Positions 1 to 8,668 of a DNA stretch of 64,000 nucleotides are shown here, piece by piece (the stretch's first letter is position 1; each line of letters opens with the position of its first letter). Source of the DNA: Flavobacterium sp. J27 (lineage in GTDB: Bacteria; Bacteroidota; Bacteroidia; Flavobacteriales; Flavobacteriaceae); the NCBI RefSeq assembly GCF_004303025.1, contig NZ_PJQW01000002.1:250361-314360 (forward strand). The letters run 5' to 3'. Position numbers and translations under genes: made by a program. A model generated the notes under the pieces. That model searched no databases, was not told the origin of the DNA, and worked only from the letters and a program-made list of their open reading frames with translations.

Positions 1-395
1 AGCAAACCATTTTGACTAACACGGCCTATGTTATTTTTATTATTTGTATGATTATGGGTAAAGTAACTATGATGACTGGTGAAGGTGCTGAAGAAATTGT
101 TGAAAAACTTGGAATTTCCCACCATATGATACATGAACACGAAGAAATTGCTGAGACTTTCATGAAAGTGTTATACCTTTTAGGGCTAACTTCAATTGTA
201 GGTTTGTTTGCCAATGCGAAAAAGCATGCTAAAGCACATTTTGTGACTTATTTTGCAATTGTAGTTGCTATTGGTGCAGCTATTCTATCTAAATCTGTGG
301 GTACTTCAGGTGGTGAAATTCGTCATACAGAAATTAGAGAAAATGTGGCAAACGATGGTATAAATATTAATCATGAAGCAATTGATGAAGACTAA
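1..395 (+). CDS. Small membrane protein, DUF2231-like (5' end outside window)
   Basis: The reading frame is open to the window edge, so the true start is not visible; an internal TTG at 12 is the first possible start inside the window. The visible part has three hydrophobic segments (about residues 4-16, 50-66 and 78-94). It also has a TGEGAEE motif after the first segment, a His/Glu-rich stretch (HHMIHEHEE) and a GGEIRHTEI motif near the end. This layout resembles the DUF2231 family of small membrane proteins with conserved His and Glu residues; the assignment is from recall of the family pattern. The gene ends 9 bases before the metal transporter gene, suggesting co-transcription. The function is unknown; a metal or redox role is only suggested by the neighbour. 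Confidence 0.6.
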   Translation, partial: QTILTNTAYVIFIICMIMGKVTMMTGEGAEEIVEKLGISHHMIHEHEEIAETFMKVLYLLGLTSIVGLFANAKKHAKAHFVTYFAIVVAIGAAILSKSVGTSGGEIRHTEIRENVANDGININHEAIDED

Positions 396-404
396 AAACA
401 AGTT

Positions 405-1112
405 ATGGAAAATGAATTAGAAAATTATTTAGACAATCATTACATCCATAAAAGTAATTGGTTACGTGCTGCTGTTTTAGGTGCAAATGATGGTATTTTA
501 TCAACATCGAGTATTGCTATTGGTGTAGCAGCAGCTAGCGACTTCAGAGAACCTGTAATTCTAGCAACTTTGGCAGGTTTAGTAGCAGGAGCATTATCTA
601 TGGCTGCTGGTGAATATGTGTCGGTTAGTTCGCAAACTGATGTTGAAAAAGCAGATATTGAAAGAGAGAAACAAGAACTACAGGAAATGCCTGAAATTGA
701 ATTAGAAAGATTAGCTGCTATATATGAATCTCGAGGTTTAAAAAAAGAAACCGCACTAAGAGTTGCTAAAGAATTAACAGCTCATGATGCATTGGGAGCT
801 CATGTAAGAGACGAATTAGGAATTACCGAAATTAATCAGGCAAAACCTTTACAAGCGGCATTGGCTTCAGGAGCTTCATTTGTTTTTGGAGGTATGTTGC
901 CTTTTTTAGTTACCTTATTTTTTCCTGTAAAAAACTTAGAATATTACTTGTATGTTTTTGCTATTATTTTTTTAGGTTTTTTAGGAGCATTAGCCGCTAA
1001 AACTGGAGGTTCAAATATTTTGAAAGCGGTTTTAAGAGTTACATTTTGGGGTACAATTGCTATGGTTTTAACTGCAATTGTCGGTCATGTTTTTGGTGTA
1101 AATTTGGCTTAA
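405..1112 (+). CDS. VIT1/CCC1 family iron/manganese transporter
   Basis: This 235-residue inner-membrane protein belongs to the VIT1/CCC1 family, whose members export Fe2+ or Mn2+ from the cytosol. The N-terminal signature is clear: NWLRAAVLGANDGILSTSS, followed by the GLVAGALSMAAGEYVSVSSQ segment typical of the second helix. A charged cytoplasmic loop rich in Glu (about residues 80-150) is the usual metal-binding region, and three C-terminal hydrophobic segments follow. The length is normal for bacterial members. It follows the DUF2231-like gene by 9 bases. Whether iron or manganese is the physiological substrate cannot be read from the sequence. Confidence 0.92.
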   Translation: MENELENYLDNHYIHKSNWLRAAVLGANDGILSTSSIAIGVAAASDFREPVILATLAGLVAGALSMAAGEYVSVSSQTDVEKADIEREKQELQEMPEIELERLAAIYESRGLKKETALRVAKELTAHDALGAHVRDELGITEINQAKPLQAALASGASFVFGGMLPFLVTLFFPVKNLEYYLYVFAIIFLGFLGALAAKTGGSNILKAVLRVTFWGTIAMVLTAIVGHVFGVNLA

Positions 1113-1147
1113 ATTAAAAAATAATTTATATATTTTTTGTTAAACAG

Positions 1148-1179
1148 TTGTTTTTTAAAAAACTTTGTTTTTATATTTG
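1148..1179 (+). promoter_or_regulatory. Promoter of the his leader/operon
   Basis: A Bacteroidota-type -7 element TATATTTG (consensus TAnnTTTG) lies at 1172-1179, with a TTG at 1148-1150 and 21 bases between. Transcription would begin a few bases downstream, about 20 bases before the leader ORF start at 1204. This is inferred from the consensus only. Confidence 0.55.
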
Positions 1180-1203
1180 TACTGTTAAAAATAACACAAA
1201 ACT

Positions 1204-1260
1204 ATGTTTTTAAATCAATTACATCATCATCATTTTTTCCACGCTCAAGCGAGGCAATGA
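1204..1260 (+). CDS. hisL: his operon leader peptide (18 codons, His-rich)
   Basis: A short ORF starts with ATG at 1204 and stops with TGA at 1258. It encodes MFLNQLHHHHFFHAQARQ, with four consecutive CAT His codons (1222-1233) and a fifth His, CAC, at 1240-1242. Its position between a promoter-like element and a strong terminator, just upstream of hisG, is the classic arrangement of an amino-acid biosynthesis leader peptide. Scarce charged His-tRNA would stall the ribosome on the His run. The peptide itself probably has no function once made. Confidence 0.85.
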   Translation: MFLNQLHHHHFFHAQARQ

Positions 1261-1264
1261 TGAT
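1226..1264 (+). promoter_or_regulatory. Pause hairpin over the His codons
   Basis: ATCATCATT (1226-1234) is perfectly complementary to AATGATGAT (1256-1264), giving nine pairs that sequester His codons and the leader stop codon. Inside the loop, CGC (1242-1244) and GCG (1249-1251) can form a small hairpin with loop TCAA. This corresponds to the 1:2 structure of classical attenuators and would be opened by a translating ribosome. Confidence 0.65.
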
Positions 1265-1301
1265 TTTGTAGTAATCCAAAATAATTATAAACCCGTTTGA
1301 G
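1244..1301 (+). promoter_or_regulatory. Predicted antiterminator of the his attenuator
   Basis: CTCAAGCGAG (1244-1253) can pair with CCCGTTTGAG (1292-1301). There are eight contiguous pairs including one G-U (1249 with 1296), one A-C mismatch (1252/1293), then one more pair. This uses up the left arm of the terminator stem, so the two structures exclude each other. A ribosome stalled at the His run leaves 1244-1253 free, while one that reaches the stop codon covers it. This is read from the bases by hand; no folding energy was computed. Confidence 0.6.
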
Positions 1302-1325
1302 TAAATCAAACGGGTTTTTTCTTTT
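1289..1325 (+). terminator. Intrinsic terminator in the his leader (attenuator)
   Basis: AAACCCGTTTGA (1289-1300) and TCAAACGGGTTT (1306-1317) form a perfect 12-pair stem with loop GTAAA, followed by TTTCTTTT. It lies 45 bases before hisG, inside the operon's own leader, so it can only make sense as a conditional terminator. Confidence 0.85.
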
Positions 1326-1369
1326 CTAAAAAAGCAATATGATTTACTCAGACATTTTAAAACAAACTA

Positions 1370-2227
1370 ATGAGTATCTTAAAAATTGCAATTCAAAAAT
1401 CTGGTAGGCTTTATGATGATAGCATCCAGTTGTTAAAAGATTCTGGTATTTCTGTTTACAATGGAAACGACCAATTAAAAGTTACCGCATCAAACTTTCC
1501 ACTCGAAGTTTATTTCTTGCGAAACTCGGATATTCCACAATATTTAATTGATGGAGTAGTAGATGTTGCTATTGTAGGAGATAATTTGCTAGTTGAAAAA
1601 GGCAAAAATATAAGTGTCGCGGAACGATTAGGATTCTCAAAATGTAAAGTATCAGTGGCTGTTCCAAAATCATTTTCTTATTCTTCTTTAAAAGATTTAG
1701 ATGGGTTAAGAATAGCTACCTCTTATCCCAATACGGTAACAGATTATTTTTCATCCAAAGGGATGTCTGTTGATATTCACCAAATCTCTGGATCAGTAGA
1801 AATTGCACCAAACATTGGTCTTTCAGATGCTATAGTTGATATTGTATCTAGTGGAAGTACATTGTTTAAAAACGGACTAAAAGAAGTGGAAGTCATTTTA
1901 AAAAGCGAAGCTGTTTTAGCTGTATCTCCTGAAATTACAACTGAAACCAAAGCTCTTTTAGATAAGTTACAGTTTCGCATCCAAGCAGTACTGAGATCGA
2001 GAAAATCAAAATACATACTCATGAATGTACCTAATGAAAAAATCGATAGCATCACCAAAATTTTACCAGTTTTAAAAAGCCCTACAGTAATGCCTTTGAG
2101 TGAAAAAGGATGGAGTAGTTTACATTCTGTAATTGATGAAGATACTTTTTGGGAAGTTATCGATCAATTAAAAGAAGCTGGAGCAGAAGGAATATTAGTT
2201 TGTCCAATAGAAAAAATGGTGCTTTAA
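1370..2227 (+). CDS. hisG: ATP phosphoribosyltransferase HisG (long form)
   Basis: Catalyses the first committed step of histidine synthesis, joining ATP and PRPP to N1-(5-phosphoribosyl)-ATP in the cytoplasm. The protein starts LKIAIQKSGRLYDDSI and carries the PRPP-binding stretch around residues 150-165 (DAIVDIVSSGSTLFKNGL). At 285 residues it is the long form, with a C-terminal ACT-like domain (about residues 205-285) that usually gives feedback inhibition by histidine and makes HisZ unnecessary. No hisZ is seen here. The ATG at 1370 lies 45 bases after the attenuator terminator. It is the first gene of an eight-gene operon, with 12 bases to hisD. Confidence 0.97.
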   Translation: MSILKIAIQKSGRLYDDSIQLLKDSGISVYNGNDQLKVTASNFPLEVYFLRNSDIPQYLIDGVVDVAIVGDNLLVEKGKNISVAERLGFSKCKVSVAVPKSFSYSSLKDLDGLRIATSYPNTVTDYFSSKGMSVDIHQISGSVEIAPNIGLSDAIVDIVSSGSTLFKNGLKEVEVILKSEAVLAVSPEITTETKALLDKLQFRIQAVLRSRKSKYILMNVPNEKIDSITKILPVLKSPTVMPLSEKGWSSLHSVIDEDTFWEVIDQLKEAGAEGILVCPIEKMVL

Positions 2228-2239
2228 AAAGTAAAAAAT

Positions 2240-3514
2240 ATGTATAAAATAGAAAATCCCTCACAAAGCGAATGGTCACAATTGTTACAAAGACCTACTG
2301 CAACTTTTACGGATATTGAAGAGACTGTAAAAGAAATTTTTAAAGAAGTGCAACAAAAAGGAAATCAAGCCATTATAAAATATACTTCTTTGTTTGATGG
2401 AATTACCCTATCCAATTTTGTAGTTACTTCTGAAGAGTTTCAACAGGCTAGTAACTTAATTTCTAATGAATTAAAAGAAGCGATTCAATTGGCAAAGAAT
2501 AATATTGAAAAGTTTCATTTTGCTCAAAAAACAAATAAAATTGAAGTAACTACTACTGAGGGCGTTTTATGTTGGCAAGAAAAAAGACCGATTCAAAAAA
2601 TAGGGTTGTACATACCAGGAGGTTCAGCGCCTTTATTTTCAACCGTTTTAATGCTTTCCATTCCGGCTAAAATTGCAGGCTGTAAAGAAATTATTTTATG
2701 TACACCTCCAGATAATAAAGGAAATATAAATCCAGCGATTTTATATGCAGCACAATGTTGTGGTGTTACCAAAATATATAAAATAGGAGGTATTCAAGCT
2801 ATTGCAGCCATGACTTATGGTACAGAAACAGTTGAAAAAGTATATAAAATTTTTGGACCTGGAAATCAATTTGTGACAGTTGCAAAGCAATATGCATCAC
2901 AATTAGGCGTTGCCATAGACATGCCAGCTGGACCGAGTGAATTGTTAGTTTTTGCCGATGAAACCGCTGTGCCAAGTTTTGTAGCATCCGATTTATTAAG
3001 TCAGGCCGAACACGGAAAAGACAGTCAAGTTATTTTAGTAACAACTTCAAAAGAAATGGTATATAAAGTAGAAGATGAAGTTGCCAAACAATTAGAATAT
3101 TTACCTAGAAAAGTAATTGCTCAACAAGCAATAAATAATTCTAGATTAATTTATGTTGACTCAGAAGAAAAAGCGATGGCATTAATTAATGAATATGGTC
3201 CGGAACATTTTATCATTTGTGCAAAAAACGAAGATTTTTTTGTAAACGCTATTCAAAATGCAGGATCTGTATTTATTGGAAATTATACCCCAGAAAGTGC
3301 GGGTGATTATGCTTCCGGTACAAATCATACTTTACCTACAAACGGTTACTCTAAAAGTTATAGTGGCGTTAATTTAGATAGTTTCTTAAAAGCAATGACA
3401 TTTCAGAAAATTACAGAAGCAGGTTTGCAAAAAATTGGCAAGGCAATAGAAATTATGGCAGAAGCAGAAGGATTACAAGCACACAAAAATGCAATACGTA
3501 TTCGTTTACAATAA
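2240..3514 (+). CDS. hisD: Histidinol dehydrogenase HisD
   Basis: Carries out the last two oxidations, L-histidinol to L-histidinal to L-histidine, with NAD+ and a bound zinc. Family landmarks are present: IGLYIPGGSAPLFSTVLM near residue 120, KIFGPGNQFVTVAK, the DMPAGPSELLVFAD segment, the zinc/catalytic stretch SQAEHGKDSQ, and NHTLPTNG near the C-terminus with the YSGV segment after it. The 424 residues match the usual length. It sits between hisG and hisC in the usual biosynthetic order. Confidence 0.97.
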   Translation: MYKIENPSQSEWSQLLQRPTATFTDIEETVKEIFKEVQQKGNQAIIKYTSLFDGITLSNFVVTSEEFQQASNLISNELKEAIQLAKNNIEKFHFAQKTNKIEVTTTEGVLCWQEKRPIQKIGLYIPGGSAPLFSTVLMLSIPAKIAGCKEIILCTPPDNKGNINPAILYAAQCCGVTKIYKIGGIQAIAAMTYGTETVEKVYKIFGPGNQFVTVAKQYASQLGVAIDMPAGPSELLVFADETAVPSFVASDLLSQAEHGKDSQVILVTTSKEMVYKVEDEVAKQLEYLPRKVIAQQAINNSRLIYVDSEEKAMALINEYGPEHFIICAKNEDFFVNAIQNAGSVFIGNYTPESAGDYASGTNHTLPTNGYSKSYSGVNLDSFLKAMTFQKITEAGLQKIGKAIEIMAEAEGLQAHKNAIRIRLQ

Positions 3515-3557
3515 TAAAAAATACTAACAGATAAACCTCTAACAAAACAAAACTTGA

Positions 3558-4625
3558 ATGATGCGAGTCACAGAAAAGAAATTTAATCTAAATCTATTAA
3601 TTCGGGATAATATAAAAGCAATGCGCCCTTATTCTTCTGCAAGAGATGAATTTAATGAATTGAATAGCAATAATATGATTTTTTTAGACGCTAATGAAAA
3701 TCCTTTTGAAAATGATGTAAATCGGTATCCAGATCCACATCAAAAAGCATTAAAAGAGGTTTTAGCAACCATAAAAAACGTAAATTCAGCTAGCATTGTC
3801 ATAGGTAATGGTAGCGATGAAGTATTGGATTTGTTGTTTAGAGCTTTTTGTGAACCTAATGTTGATAATATTATTACATTACCACCTACATATGGTATGT
3901 ACGGTGTTTTGGCCAATTTAAACGCCATTGAAAACAAACGAATTCTTTTAACAGATGATTTTCAACCCAACGTAAGTTCGATTTTAAACCGAGCAAATGA
4001 GCATACTAAAATGATATTTCTTTGTTCACCTAATAATCCTACTGGAAATACATTTTCTGAGACCGAAATATTAAAAATATTAAAAGAATTTAAAGGGTTA
4101 GTAGTTATTGATGAAGCTTATATCGAGTTTTCAGAGAAACCTTCTTGGTTAAAACGAATCAACGAATATGAGAATCTGGTAATTGTTCAAACCCTTTCTA
4201 AAGCTTATGGAATGGCAGGCTTACGATTAGGATTACTTTTCGCTTCGCCTGAAATTATTGCTGTTTTAGAAAAAATAAAACCACCTTATAATGTAAATAG
4301 TATTTCACAAAAAATAGCCATTGAAAAATTGGCAAGTATGAAATATATTTACGAAATAGAAGAATTAAAATCGGAAAGGGAGAGAGTCATGAAAGCTTTA
4401 GTTCGCTGTAAAATTGTAACTGAAATTTTCCCCTCAGAAACTAATTTTATTTTATTTCGAGTTGATAATGCTACTTTTCAATACCATCAGTTTTTACAAA
4501 ATGGCATTGTAGTTAGAAACCGTTCTAATGATTCTTTGTGTAGAAGCTGTCTACGAATTACCATTGGTACACCAAAAGAAAATGATAAAGTAATTGAATT
4601 ACTAAAAAACCTAAAAAATGTCTAA
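3558..4625 (+). CDS. hisC: Histidinol-phosphate aminotransferase HisC
   Basis: PLP-dependent class I/II aminotransferase that converts imidazole-acetol phosphate to histidinol phosphate using glutamate. The PLP lysine is in [14 protein letters not shown], preceded by the VIDEAYIEF aspartate motif, and CSPNNPTGN is the substrate/PLP-binding loop. The length of 355 residues is normal. Two adjacent ATGs (3558 and 3561) could both serve as start. The 3' end overlaps the hisB start by 8 bases, indicating translational coupling. Confidence 0.96.
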   Translation: MMRVTEKKFNLNLLIRDNIKAMRPYSSARDEFNELNSNNMIFLDANENPFENDVNRYPDPHQKALKEVLATIKNVNSASIVIGNGSDEVLDLLFRAFCEPNVDNIITLPPTYGMYGVLANLNAIENKRILLTDDFQPNVSSILNRANEHTKMIFLCSPNNPTGNTFSETEILKILKEFKGLVVIDEAYIEFSEKPSWLKRINEYENLVIVQTLSKAYGMAGLRLGLLFASPEIIAVLEKIKPPYNVNSISQKIAIEKLASMKYIYEIEELKSERERVMKALVRCKIVTEIFPSETNFILFRVDNATFQYHQFLQNGIVVRNRSNDSLCRSCLRITIGTPKENDKVIELLKNLKNV

Positions 4626-5754
4626 AAAAGTATTATTCATCGATAGAGATGGAACATTAATTAAAGAAACAATCGACGAACAAATCGATTCGTTTGAAAA
4701 AATGATTTTTTATCCAAAATGTATTCCTTTTTTAAGTAAAATAGCTCAGGAATTAGATTATGAATTGGTTATGATAACCAATCAAGACGGTTTAGGAACA
4801 GCTTCTTTTCCTGAAGAAACTTTTTGGCCAGTGCATAATTTTATTATAAAAACGTATGAAAATGAGGGTGTTATATTTGATAAAGTGCTTTTAGATCGTA
4901 CTTTTCCTTATGAAAATGCACCTACTCGTAAACCAGGAACGGGTTTACTTACTTCTTATTTCTCAGAGACCTATAATCTAAAAGAATCTTTTGTAATTGG
5001 AGATCGTTTAACCGATGTAGAGTTGGCGAAGAATCTAGGTGCTAAAGCCATCTTTATTAATGATAATACAAATTTAGGAACCAATGAAATTTCAGTTAAA
5101 AGAGAAATATTAACCCCGGTTATTGCTTTAGAGACTAATGATTGGCAACAAATATATGAGTTTTTAAAACTCAAAGAAAGAACGGCCTCTATAACAAGAA
5201 AAACAAATGAAACGGATATTACCATTACTTTAAATTTAGATGGTACAGGAAAGAGTAATATCAATACAGGCCTGGCTTTTTTTGATCATATGTTAGATCA
5301 AATTGCACGTCATGGTCAAATGGATTTAACAATACAAGTTATTGGTGATTTAGAAGTAGATGAACATCACACTATTGAAGATACTGCGATTGCGTTAGGA
5401 GAAGTTTTTGCATTGGCTTTAGGTAATAAATTAGGTATAGAACGTTACGGCTTTTGTTTACCAATGGATGACTGTTTGGCGCAAGTGGCTATCGATTTTG
5501 GAGGTAGAAACTGGTTGGTTTGGGATGCCGAATTTAGAAGAGAGAAAATCGGTGATATACCAACTGAAATGTTTTTTCATTTTTTTAAATCATTTACTGA
5601 CGGAGCAAAAGCCAATTTAAATATAAAAGTAGAGGGGACAAATGAACACCATAAAATTGAAGCTATTTTTAAAGCGTTGGCCAAGGCTATTAAAGCAGCT
5701 ATTAAAAGAGATGCAGCTAAAATGATTTTACCAAGTACCAAAGGAATGCTTTAA
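4618..5754 (+). CDS. hisB: Bifunctional histidinol-phosphatase / imidazoleglycerol-phosphate dehydratase HisB
   Basis: Two-domain enzyme for steps 7 and 9 of histidine synthesis. Residues 1 to about 165 are a HAD-type phosphatase, with the nucleophile motif DRDGT at residues 9-13 and a [16 protein letters not shown] motif near 125-140. From about residue 185 comes the dehydratase domain, with metal-binding histidine motifs [21 protein letters not shown] and [11 protein letters not shown]. The 378-residue fusion is the form known from enterobacteria and many Bacteroidota. It overlaps hisC by 8 bases; a 71-base gap follows before hisH. Confidence 0.96.
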   Translation: MSKKVLFIDRDGTLIKETIDEQIDSFEKMIFYPKCIPFLSKIAQELDYELVMITNQDGLGTASFPEETFWPVHNFIIKTYENEGVIFDKVLLDRTFPYENAPTRKPGTGLLTSYFSETYNLKESFVIGDRLTDVELAKNLGAKAIFINDNTNLGTNEISVKREILTPVIALETNDWQQIYEFLKLKERTASITRKTNETDITITLNLDGTGKSNINTGLAFFDHMLDQIARHGQMDLTIQVIGDLEVDEHHTIEDTAIALGEVFALALGNKLGIERYGFCLPMDDCLAQVAIDFGGRNWLVWDAEFRREKIGDIPTEMFFHFFKSFTDGAKANLNIKVEGTNEHHKIEAIFKALAKAIKAAIKRDAAKMILPSTKGML

Positions 5755-5825
5755 ACTTACTGGAAAGTCATAAAGTTTAAGGAGAAAAAAATGATATTCT
5801 ATATTAAAATTTCAATTCAATAAAA

Positions 5826-6410
5826 ATGAAAATAGCCATTATTGACTATGGAGCAGGTAACATACAAAGTGTGTTATTTGCTTTAGAAAGAATTGGTTTT
5901 CAATCTTTTGTTACAAACGATTGGAATCAAATTAAAACTGCTGATAAAGTAATTTTTCCTGGTGTAGGTGAGGCAAGTAGCGCTATGAATAAGTTAATTG
6001 AAAGCGGTTTGCATGTCTTAATTCCTACTTTAAAACAACCTGTTTTGGGGATTTGTTTAGGAATGCAATTATTATGCAAGAGTTCAGAAGAAGGAAACAC
6101 AAAAGGTTTAGGCATTTTTGACATTGATGTGATTAAATTTTCTGATAAAGTTAAAGTACCACAAATGGGTTGGAACACTATATATAACTTACAATCTGAA
6201 CTTTTTAAAGGTATTTCTGAAAATGAATACATGTATTTAGTACATAGTTTTTATGTTCCAAAGAATACAAATGCCATTGCTTTAACAGATTATGATACAA
6301 CATACGCAACAGCTTTGCGTAAAGATAATTTTTATGGAGTACAGTTCCACCCTGAAAAAAGTGGAGCTTTGGGAGAACAAATTTTGAAGAACTTTTTACT
6401 ACTAACTTAA
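5826..6410 (+). CDS. hisH: Imidazole glycerol phosphate synthase, glutaminase subunit HisH
   Basis: Class I glutamine amidotransferase that supplies ammonia to HisF. The oxyanion-turn and nucleophile cysteine are in LGICLGMQLL (about residues 76-85), and the catalytic His-Glu pair is in VQFHPEKSG near the C-terminus. The N-terminal IDYGAGNIQSV is typical. The length of 194 residues is normal. It is 13 bases upstream of hisA; HisH and HisF form the working heterodimer. Confidence 0.97.
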   Translation: MKIAIIDYGAGNIQSVLFALERIGFQSFVTNDWNQIKTADKVIFPGVGEASSAMNKLIESGLHVLIPTLKQPVLGICLGMQLLCKSSEEGNTKGLGIFDIDVIKFSDKVKVPQMGWNTIYNLQSELFKGISENEYMYLVHSFYVPKNTNAIALTDYDTTYATALRKDNFYGVQFHPEKSGALGEQILKNFLLLT

Positions 6411-6423
6411 TTAAGTTAAAATA

Positions 6424-7158
6424 ATGAGAATTATACCAGCAATTGATATTATAGAAGGAAAATGTGTGCGTTTATCTAAAGGCGATTATGATACTAAAAA
6501 AATATACAATGAGAATCCACTTGAAGTAGCCAAATCATTTGAAAATCATGGTATTGAATATTTGCATTTAGTAGATTTAGATGGAGCCAAATCAAGTAAA
6601 ATAATAAATTATAAGGTTTTGGAACAAGTTGCTATAAAAACAAATTTAAAAATTGATTTTGGAGGTGGCTTAAAATCAGATGAAGATTTACGAATAGCTT
6701 TTGAAAGTGGGGCAAATCAAATAACCGGCGGAAGTATAGCGGTTAAAAACCCTGAAATATTTCAAAAGTGGATAACGCAATACGGTTCAGATAAAATTAT
6801 TTTAGGAGCTGACACAAAAGATGGAAAAATTGCTATTACAGGTTGGTTAGAAAATAGTGAAAAACAGATTATTCCTTTTATTCAAAACTATCAAAATGAA
6901 GGTATTAGTTATGTAATTTCAACCGATATTACTAAAGATGGTATGCTTCAAGGACCAAATTATGGGTTGTATCAGACTATTTTAAGTCATTGTCCCAATA
7001 TTAAGTTGATTGCTTCTGGAGGTATTTCTTCTTATGACGAATTACCAAAATTGGCAACTTTAGGTTGTGAAGGGACTATTATTGGTAAAGCCATTTACGA
7101 AAATAGGATTAGCTTAAAGCAATTAGAAGATTTTATTATTAAAAGTATTAATTACTAG
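6424..7158 (+). CDS. hisA: Phosphoribosylformimino-AICAR-phosphate isomerase HisA
   Basis: A (beta/alpha)8 barrel isomerase that opens the ribose of ProFAR to PRFAR. It starts [22 protein letters not shown], with the first catalytic Asp in AIDI. The phosphate-binding loops are FGGGLKS and IASGGISS, and the second catalytic Asp lies in [14 protein letters not shown]. At 244 residues it has normal length. It lies between hisH and hisF (25-base gap). Confidence 0.97.
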   Translation: MRIIPAIDIIEGKCVRLSKGDYDTKKIYNENPLEVAKSFENHGIEYLHLVDLDGAKSSKIINYKVLEQVAIKTNLKIDFGGGLKSDEDLRIAFESGANQITGGSIAVKNPEIFQKWITQYGSDKIILGADTKDGKIAITGWLENSEKQIIPFIQNYQNEGISYVISTDITKDGMLQGPNYGLYQTILSHCPNIKLIASGGISSYDELPKLATLGCEGTIIGKAIYENRISLKQLEDFIIKSINY

Positions 7159-7183
7159 TTACTACTACCTAATTCCCAAAATT

Positions 7184-7939
7184 ATGCTTACAAAAAGAAT
7201 TATTCCTTGTTTAGATATAAAAAATGGACGTACAGTGAAAGGAGTTAATTTTCTAGATTTAAAAGATGCTGGAAATCCTGTTGAATTGGCAAAAAAATAT
7301 TCAGAAAATGGAGCAGATGAATTAGTTTTTTTAGATATCTCTGCTACAGAAGAGCGAAGAAAAACATGGGCAAATCTAGTAAAAGAAATTGCTAAAACGA
7401 TTAATATTCCCTTTACAGTAGGAGGAGGTATCTCGTCTGTTGCAGACGTTGCCTTACTTTTAAATAATGGTGCTGATAAAATTTCCATTAATTCTTCTGC
7501 TTTGCAAAATCCACAATTAATAAATGAATTAGCATCAAAATTTGGTAGCCAGTGTATCGTTGTGGCTATTGATGCAAAACAAGTTAACACTGATTGGATA
7601 GTGTATCAAATGGGTGGTAAAATACCTACAGAACAAAGACTATTCCTTTGGGCAAAAGAAATAGAAGATCGAGGTGCAGGCGAAGTACTTTTTACATCAA
7701 TGGATCATGATGGTACAAAAAATGGTTTTGCTAACAAAGCATTAAACCAATTGGCAAAAACAGTAAATATTCCAATAATTGCATCGGGTGGAGCAGGAAA
7801 TATGCAACATTTTGTAGATGCTTTTCATTTAGGAAATGCTGATGCAGCTTTAGCAGCCAGTGTTTTTCATTTTCAAGAAATAGAAATACCTGTATTGAAG
7901 CAGTATTTAAAGAATAAAAAATTAGCAATACGAATGTAA
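7184..7939 (+). CDS. hisF: Imidazole glycerol phosphate synthase, cyclase subunit HisF
   Basis: Barrel cyclase that uses ammonia from HisH to turn PRFAR into imidazole glycerol phosphate and AICAR. The start [20 protein letters not shown] contains the first catalytic Asp. Phosphate loops FTVGGGISS and IIASGGAGN are intact, and [13 protein letters not shown] holds the second catalytic Asp. It has 251 residues, the family length. It is paralogous to HisA, and both are present as expected. Confidence 0.97.
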   Translation: MLTKRIIPCLDIKNGRTVKGVNFLDLKDAGNPVELAKKYSENGADELVFLDISATEERRKTWANLVKEIAKTINIPFTVGGGISSVADVALLLNNGADKISINSSALQNPQLINELASKFGSQCIVVAIDAKQVNTDWIVYQMGGKIPTEQRLFLWAKEIEDRGAGEVLFTSMDHDGTKNGFANKALNQLAKTVNIPIIASGGAGNMQHFVDAFHLGNADAALAASVFHFQEIEIPVLKQYLKNKKLAIRM

Positions 7940-7963
7940 AAAATAGATACAATCTAAATTGAA

Positions 7964-8572
7964 ATGAATACAATGACAATAGATTTTACAAAAAACGAAA
8001 ATGGGTTAGTTCCTGCAATTATTCAAGATAATGAAACAAAAAATGTTCTAATGTTAGGTTATATGAACCAAGCTGCATTAGATACCACTTTGATGACAAA
8101 AAAAGTAACCTTCTTTAGTCGTTCTAAAAACAGATTATGGATGAAAGGTGAGGAGAGTGGTCATTTTTTAGAATTGGTTTCCATAAAAAAAGATTGTGAC
8201 AATGACACTTTGCTACTACAGGTGAATCCAAATGGGCCAACATGCCACACAGGTTCAGATACTTGTTGGGATGAACCCAATATATCAAATTATGGCTTTA
8301 TCACGAGATTAGAAAATACTATAAAAAAACGTAAAGAAGAAGCGAATACTCAAACCAGTTATGTAGCGAACTTATTTGAGAAAGGGATTAATAAAATAGC
8401 ACAAAAAGTGGGTGAAGAAGCTGTAGAACTTGTCATAGAAGCAAAAGATAATAATGAAAACTTATTTTTAAACGAAAGTGCAGATTTATTGTTTCATTTT
8501 CTTATTTTATTACAAGCAAAAGGATTTGAGTTACATGATGTTGTAAATATGTTGAAAAGTAGAGAAAAATAG
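7964..8572 (+). CDS. hisI: Bifunctional phosphoribosyl-AMP cyclohydrolase / phosphoribosyl-ATP pyrophosphatase HisIE
   Basis: Fusion for steps 2 and 3 of histidine synthesis. Residues 1 to about 105 are the cyclohydrolase: MLGYMNQAAL, VTFFSRSKNRLWMKGEESGH, and the metal-binding DCDNDT and cysteine segments (CHTGSDTCW). Residues about 110-202 are the pyrophosphatase, with KVGEEAVELVIEAKD and ESADLLFH. An in-frame ATG at 7973 is an alternative start. It is the last gene of the operon and is followed by a hairpin at 8591-8616. Confidence 0.96.
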   Translation: MNTMTIDFTKNENGLVPAIIQDNETKNVLMLGYMNQAALDTTLMTKKVTFFSRSKNRLWMKGEESGHFLELVSIKKDCDNDTLLLQVNPNGPTCHTGSDTCWDEPNISNYGFITRLENTIKKRKEEANTQTSYVANLFEKGINKIAQKVGEEAVELVIEAKDNNENLFLNESADLLFHFLILLQAKGFELHDVVNMLKSREK

Positions 8573-8590
8573 CGCTATTTAAAAAAAAAT

Positions 8591-8616
8591 ATAAATCACT
8601 ATTTATAGTGATTTAT
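8591..8616. terminator. Inverted repeat after the his operon, possible terminator
   Basis: ATAAATCACTAT (8591-8602) and ATAGTGATTTAT (8605-8616) are exact complements. The real loop would be about four bases, TTTA. No long T-run follows on the + strand, so termination may be weak; an A-run precedes it at 8580-8589. Confidence 0.5.
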
Positions 8617-8668
8617 TCAAGTAGGGCTATGTAATATTTTTGCATTTTTAAATATCATAAATATAAAA

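Noticed and set aside
1289..1317. Hairpin before hisG read as the terminator of the VIT1 gene
   Set aside because: It lies 177 bases past the VIT1 stop, after a his-leader ORF and a separate promoter-like element, and part of its stem can form an antiterminator; an attenuator explains it better.
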